Of a stretch of 6,359 nucleotides of DNA, positions 5,099 through 6,359 are shown in pieces. The DNA comes from Deltaproteobacteria bacterium (GTDB taxonomy: Bacteria; Desulfobacterota; DSM-4660; Desulfatiglandales; B25-G16): contig QMLW01000120.1 in NCBI GenBank assembly GCA_003646935.1, positions 1 to 6,359 on the forward strand. Reading direction: 5' to 3'. The translations under genes were made by a program, and so were the position numbers. The notes beneath the pieces are model-generated. The model made no database searches. It was not told the DNA's origin and saw only the letters and a program-made list of their open reading frames with translations. Every line of letters starts with the position of its first letter. The stretch's first letter is position 1.

Positions 5099-5240
5099 AT
5101 TTTATTCTACGATTGCCTGGGCTCAATTAGAGCGAGTTCCAATGCTCTTAGGCAGAAAAGATGTCTTTGACCTGTTTGATGTTACCTTCAAACAAAGATT
5201 GAGAAAGGTATTCTTTGAGTGGAAGAGAGAGGAGAAATGA
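5062..5240 (+). pseudogene. C-terminal remnant of a retropepsin-like aspartic protease
   Basis: The frame reads YFPLTMRIGKHKFYSTIAW, then VPMLLGRKDVFDLFDVTFKQ, ending KVFFEWKREEK with TGA at 5238-5240. The order (a beta strand, then LLGRkdvFDLFdVtF) is the second half of the small clan-AA aspartyl-protease-like proteins found next to DUF5678 genes. The catalytic D-S/T-G loop and about the first 80 residues are absent. An ATG at 5079 gives a 53-codon ORF, but it has no Shine-Dalgarno and lies inside the DUF5678-like frame. The stop overlaps the next start (ATGA, 5237-5240), so the original gene was probably coupled to the cas10 copy behind it. It is non-catalytic as it stands. Family assignment is from memory of the motif order. 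Confidence 0.5.
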
Positions 5241-5296
5241 CCGAAAGAGAAGGCGTAATTTTAGGAGCACTTTTACATGATGCGGGAAAATACTGA
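5237..5296 (+). pseudogene. Second 5' stub of a cas10 gene (19 codons)
   Basis: ATG 5237, with GAGGAGA just upstream inside the end of the protease remnant, opens a 19-codon frame ending GVILGALLHDAGKY then TGA (5294-5296). LGALLHD-x-GK(F/Y) is again the Csm1-type Cas10 HD start, close to the first stub in wording (VILGALLHD against LILGALLHD) but different in DNA. It therefore looks like an independent or diverged copy rather than a recent duplication. Changing TGA to a sense codon does not restore Cas10-like sequence downstream (next codons EEKESCPDAF, then TAG), so the gene is cut here and not merely point-mutated. Confidence 0.6.
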
Positions 5297-5578
5297 GAAG
5301 AAAAAGAATCTTGCCCTGATGCTTTTTAGAGAAGGCAGGCCATGTGGAATGCCTGAGGCGTAACCAGGAGCCTGCTTTGAGAAAAAGGGACTGCTACTTC
5401 CAAAAACAGGTAACATTATCCCTGTGTTTTTCATTGGCTCGGTTTTTTAATGGATGTCACGGATGAGCAGGCGAACCAGAATCTGAGAAGATTGGAGTTT
5501 TATGCGGCAACATTGCAGTACTTTTTTTTAAAACCACTTCAATCTCATACTATGGGGTAATGAAATAAGGAGAATAGC
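5297..5578. other. Gene-poor interval between the cas10 stub and cas10, with a 36-codon ORF
   Basis: No recognised gene lies here. The only frame with a protein-like look is ATG 5450 to TAA 5558-5560 (36 codons; VTDEQANQNLRRLEFYAATL near its start). It ends 18 bases before the cas10 ATG and has no Shine-Dalgarno. It could be the N-terminus of another truncated gene or chance. The stretch also has T-rich runs (5442-5448, 5522-5529) without convincing hairpins before them. Confidence 0.3.
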
Positions 5579-6359
5579 ATGGATGCCACGACCTTAAAGA
5601 TAGCAATAGCTGCTTTCATGCACGATATCGGGAAGTTTGCGGATAAAGACACTCTGGGTGTCACCGAGGAGTACATAAATAATCATGCTGGCCTTTATCT
5701 ACCCTTTTACAATGGCCGCCATTCTCATCATCATGCTGTTTACACGGCTGCTTTTATAGAGCAAATGAAGGATCGACTTCCAAAAGAGTTTAATAGCCCG
5801 GGTTGGGGAGAAGGAGACAGTTTCATCAACCTTGCCGCAGGTCATCACCTGCCTGAAACTCCTATGCAGTGGTTGATCGCTATAGCTGATAGGTTGAGTA
5901 GCGGCTGGGAGAGGGATACCTTCGATAAGGAATACAATCGTCAAGTTGCATGGAAAGACTATAAGAAGACACGACTTTTGCCCTTAATTGAACAGATCAT
6001 GCTCGGCCAAAATGATGCATCAACTAGCATGGATACATTTATCTACGCCTATCCGCTGCGGGAGATTTCTCCCGAAACTATTTTTCCAAGGATAAAAAAT
6101 GACATTACACCTAAAACAAGTGATGAGGCCGCAGCCCAATACAGGGAATTATTTTCTAATTTCAAGGATAGACTGCAAATCCTCAAGCACAGGGAAGAAT
6201 GTCTTGAGCTCTGGTTTGAACACTTTGATAGTTTGATGATGGTTTACACTTCGTCCATACCCGCTGCAAGAGCAGGCGATGTGATTCCCGATGTATCACT
6301 CTATGACCACTCAAGGGTAACGTCTGCGCTTGCTGTGGCGCACTATCTTTATCATAGAG
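5579..6359 (+). CDS. cas10: CRISPR type III Cas10 (probably Cmr2/III-B-like), 3' end off window
   Basis: This is the large subunit of the type III effector. On target-RNA binding, its HD domain cuts ssDNA and its Palm/GGDD domain makes cyclic oligoadenylate. The 260 codons present cover the HD domain and the linker. H15-D16 are in AAFMHDIGKFADKD, and a His-rich helix HSHHHAVYTAAF covers residues 48-59. H89-H90 are in LAAGHHLPETP and D104 in AIADRLSSGW. The family marker IPDVSLYDHSRVTSALA (236-252) comes before the Palm domain. All HD metal ligands I can identify are present. AAGGAG (5567-5572) lies 6 bases before ATG 5579 and fixes the start. The N-terminus (MHDIGKF at residues 14-20, no QR after it) and the His-rich helix look more like Cmr2-type Cas10 than Csm1. 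The GGDD motif would be beyond the window, so cyclase activity cannot be judged. Confidence 0.88.
   Translation, partial: MDATTLKIAIAAFMHDIGKFADKDTLGVTEEYINNHAGLYLPFYNGRHSHHHAVYTAAFIEQMKDRLPKEFNSPGWGEGDSFINLAAGHHLPETPMQWLIAIADRLSSGWERDTFDKEYNRQVAWKDYKKTRLLPLIEQIMLGQNDASTSMDTFIYAYPLREISPETIFPRIKNDITPKTSDEAAAQYRELFSNFKDRLQILKHREECLELWFEHFDSLMMVYTSSIPAARAGDVIPDVSLYDHSRVTSALAVAHYLYHR

Noticed and set aside
5294..5296. TGA in the second cas10 stub as a single nonsense mutation
   Set aside because: Sequence after it does not resemble Cas10 in any frame and meets another stop within about ten codons, so the gene is truncated and not merely interrupted.

Overview
The window looks like bacterial accessory DNA, probably from an anaerobic Desulfobacterota (deltaproteobacterial-type) genome. 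That is an inference from four things: a molybdopterin-oxidoreductase fragment, a cytidylate-kinase-like gene of a type common in anaerobes, a type III CRISPR-Cas locus, and short palindromic intergenic repeats such as TGTCATTGCGAG...ATGACA. No rRNA or tRNA is visible to confirm it, and the taxonomic call is soft.

Left part (1-773). A plus-strand fragment of a molybdopterin oxidoreductase N-terminal Fe-S domain runs in from the left edge. It collides near base 225-240 with the 3' end of a minus-strand cytidylate-kinase-like gene. Both reading frames continue across the junction into antisense of the other gene, so this is a rearrangement scar (or an assembly chimera). Bases 774-1814 hold no convincing intact gene. 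They contain a candidate promoter for the kinase, several GC-rich inverted repeats, a neat hairpin-plus-T-tract terminator, a second strong hairpin, and a possible decayed Cys-rich gene on the minus strand.

Centre (1815-3674). cas6 is followed, with a 4-base ATGA overlap, by a gene of the NE0113 / CARF ring-nuclease family. The CARF half is intact, but the reading frame then breaks. The C-terminal half lies in the +1 frame and a middle segment of the family appears to be missing. A Phd/YefM-VapC-type toxin-antitoxin operon (3714-4376) follows, with its own promoter, a palindromic operator candidate, and a terminator about 130 bases downstream.

Right part (4541-6359). After a palindromic repeat and a pair of perfect TATAAT boxes comes a 22-codon ORF that is the start of a Csm1-type cas10 (HD motif ALLHDIGKF), stopped at once. 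It is followed by a DUF5678-like gene, the C-terminal remnant of a retropepsin-like aspartic protease, and a second 19-codon cas10 start (ALLHDAGKY, then stop). A third cas10, apparently intact and probably Cmr2/III-B-like, then opens at 5579 and runs off the right edge.

Taken together, cas6, the CARF protein and cas10 form one end of a type III system. In such systems Cas6 matures crRNA, Cas10 makes cyclic oligoadenylate on target recognition, and the CARF protein senses or degrades that messenger. The interval between the CARF gene and the live cas10 is full of inserted modules and truncated genes. No CRISPR array is visible. The main points of interest are the two successive cas10 stubs that both end right after the HD-GK(F/Y) motif, and the broken ring-nuclease gene.
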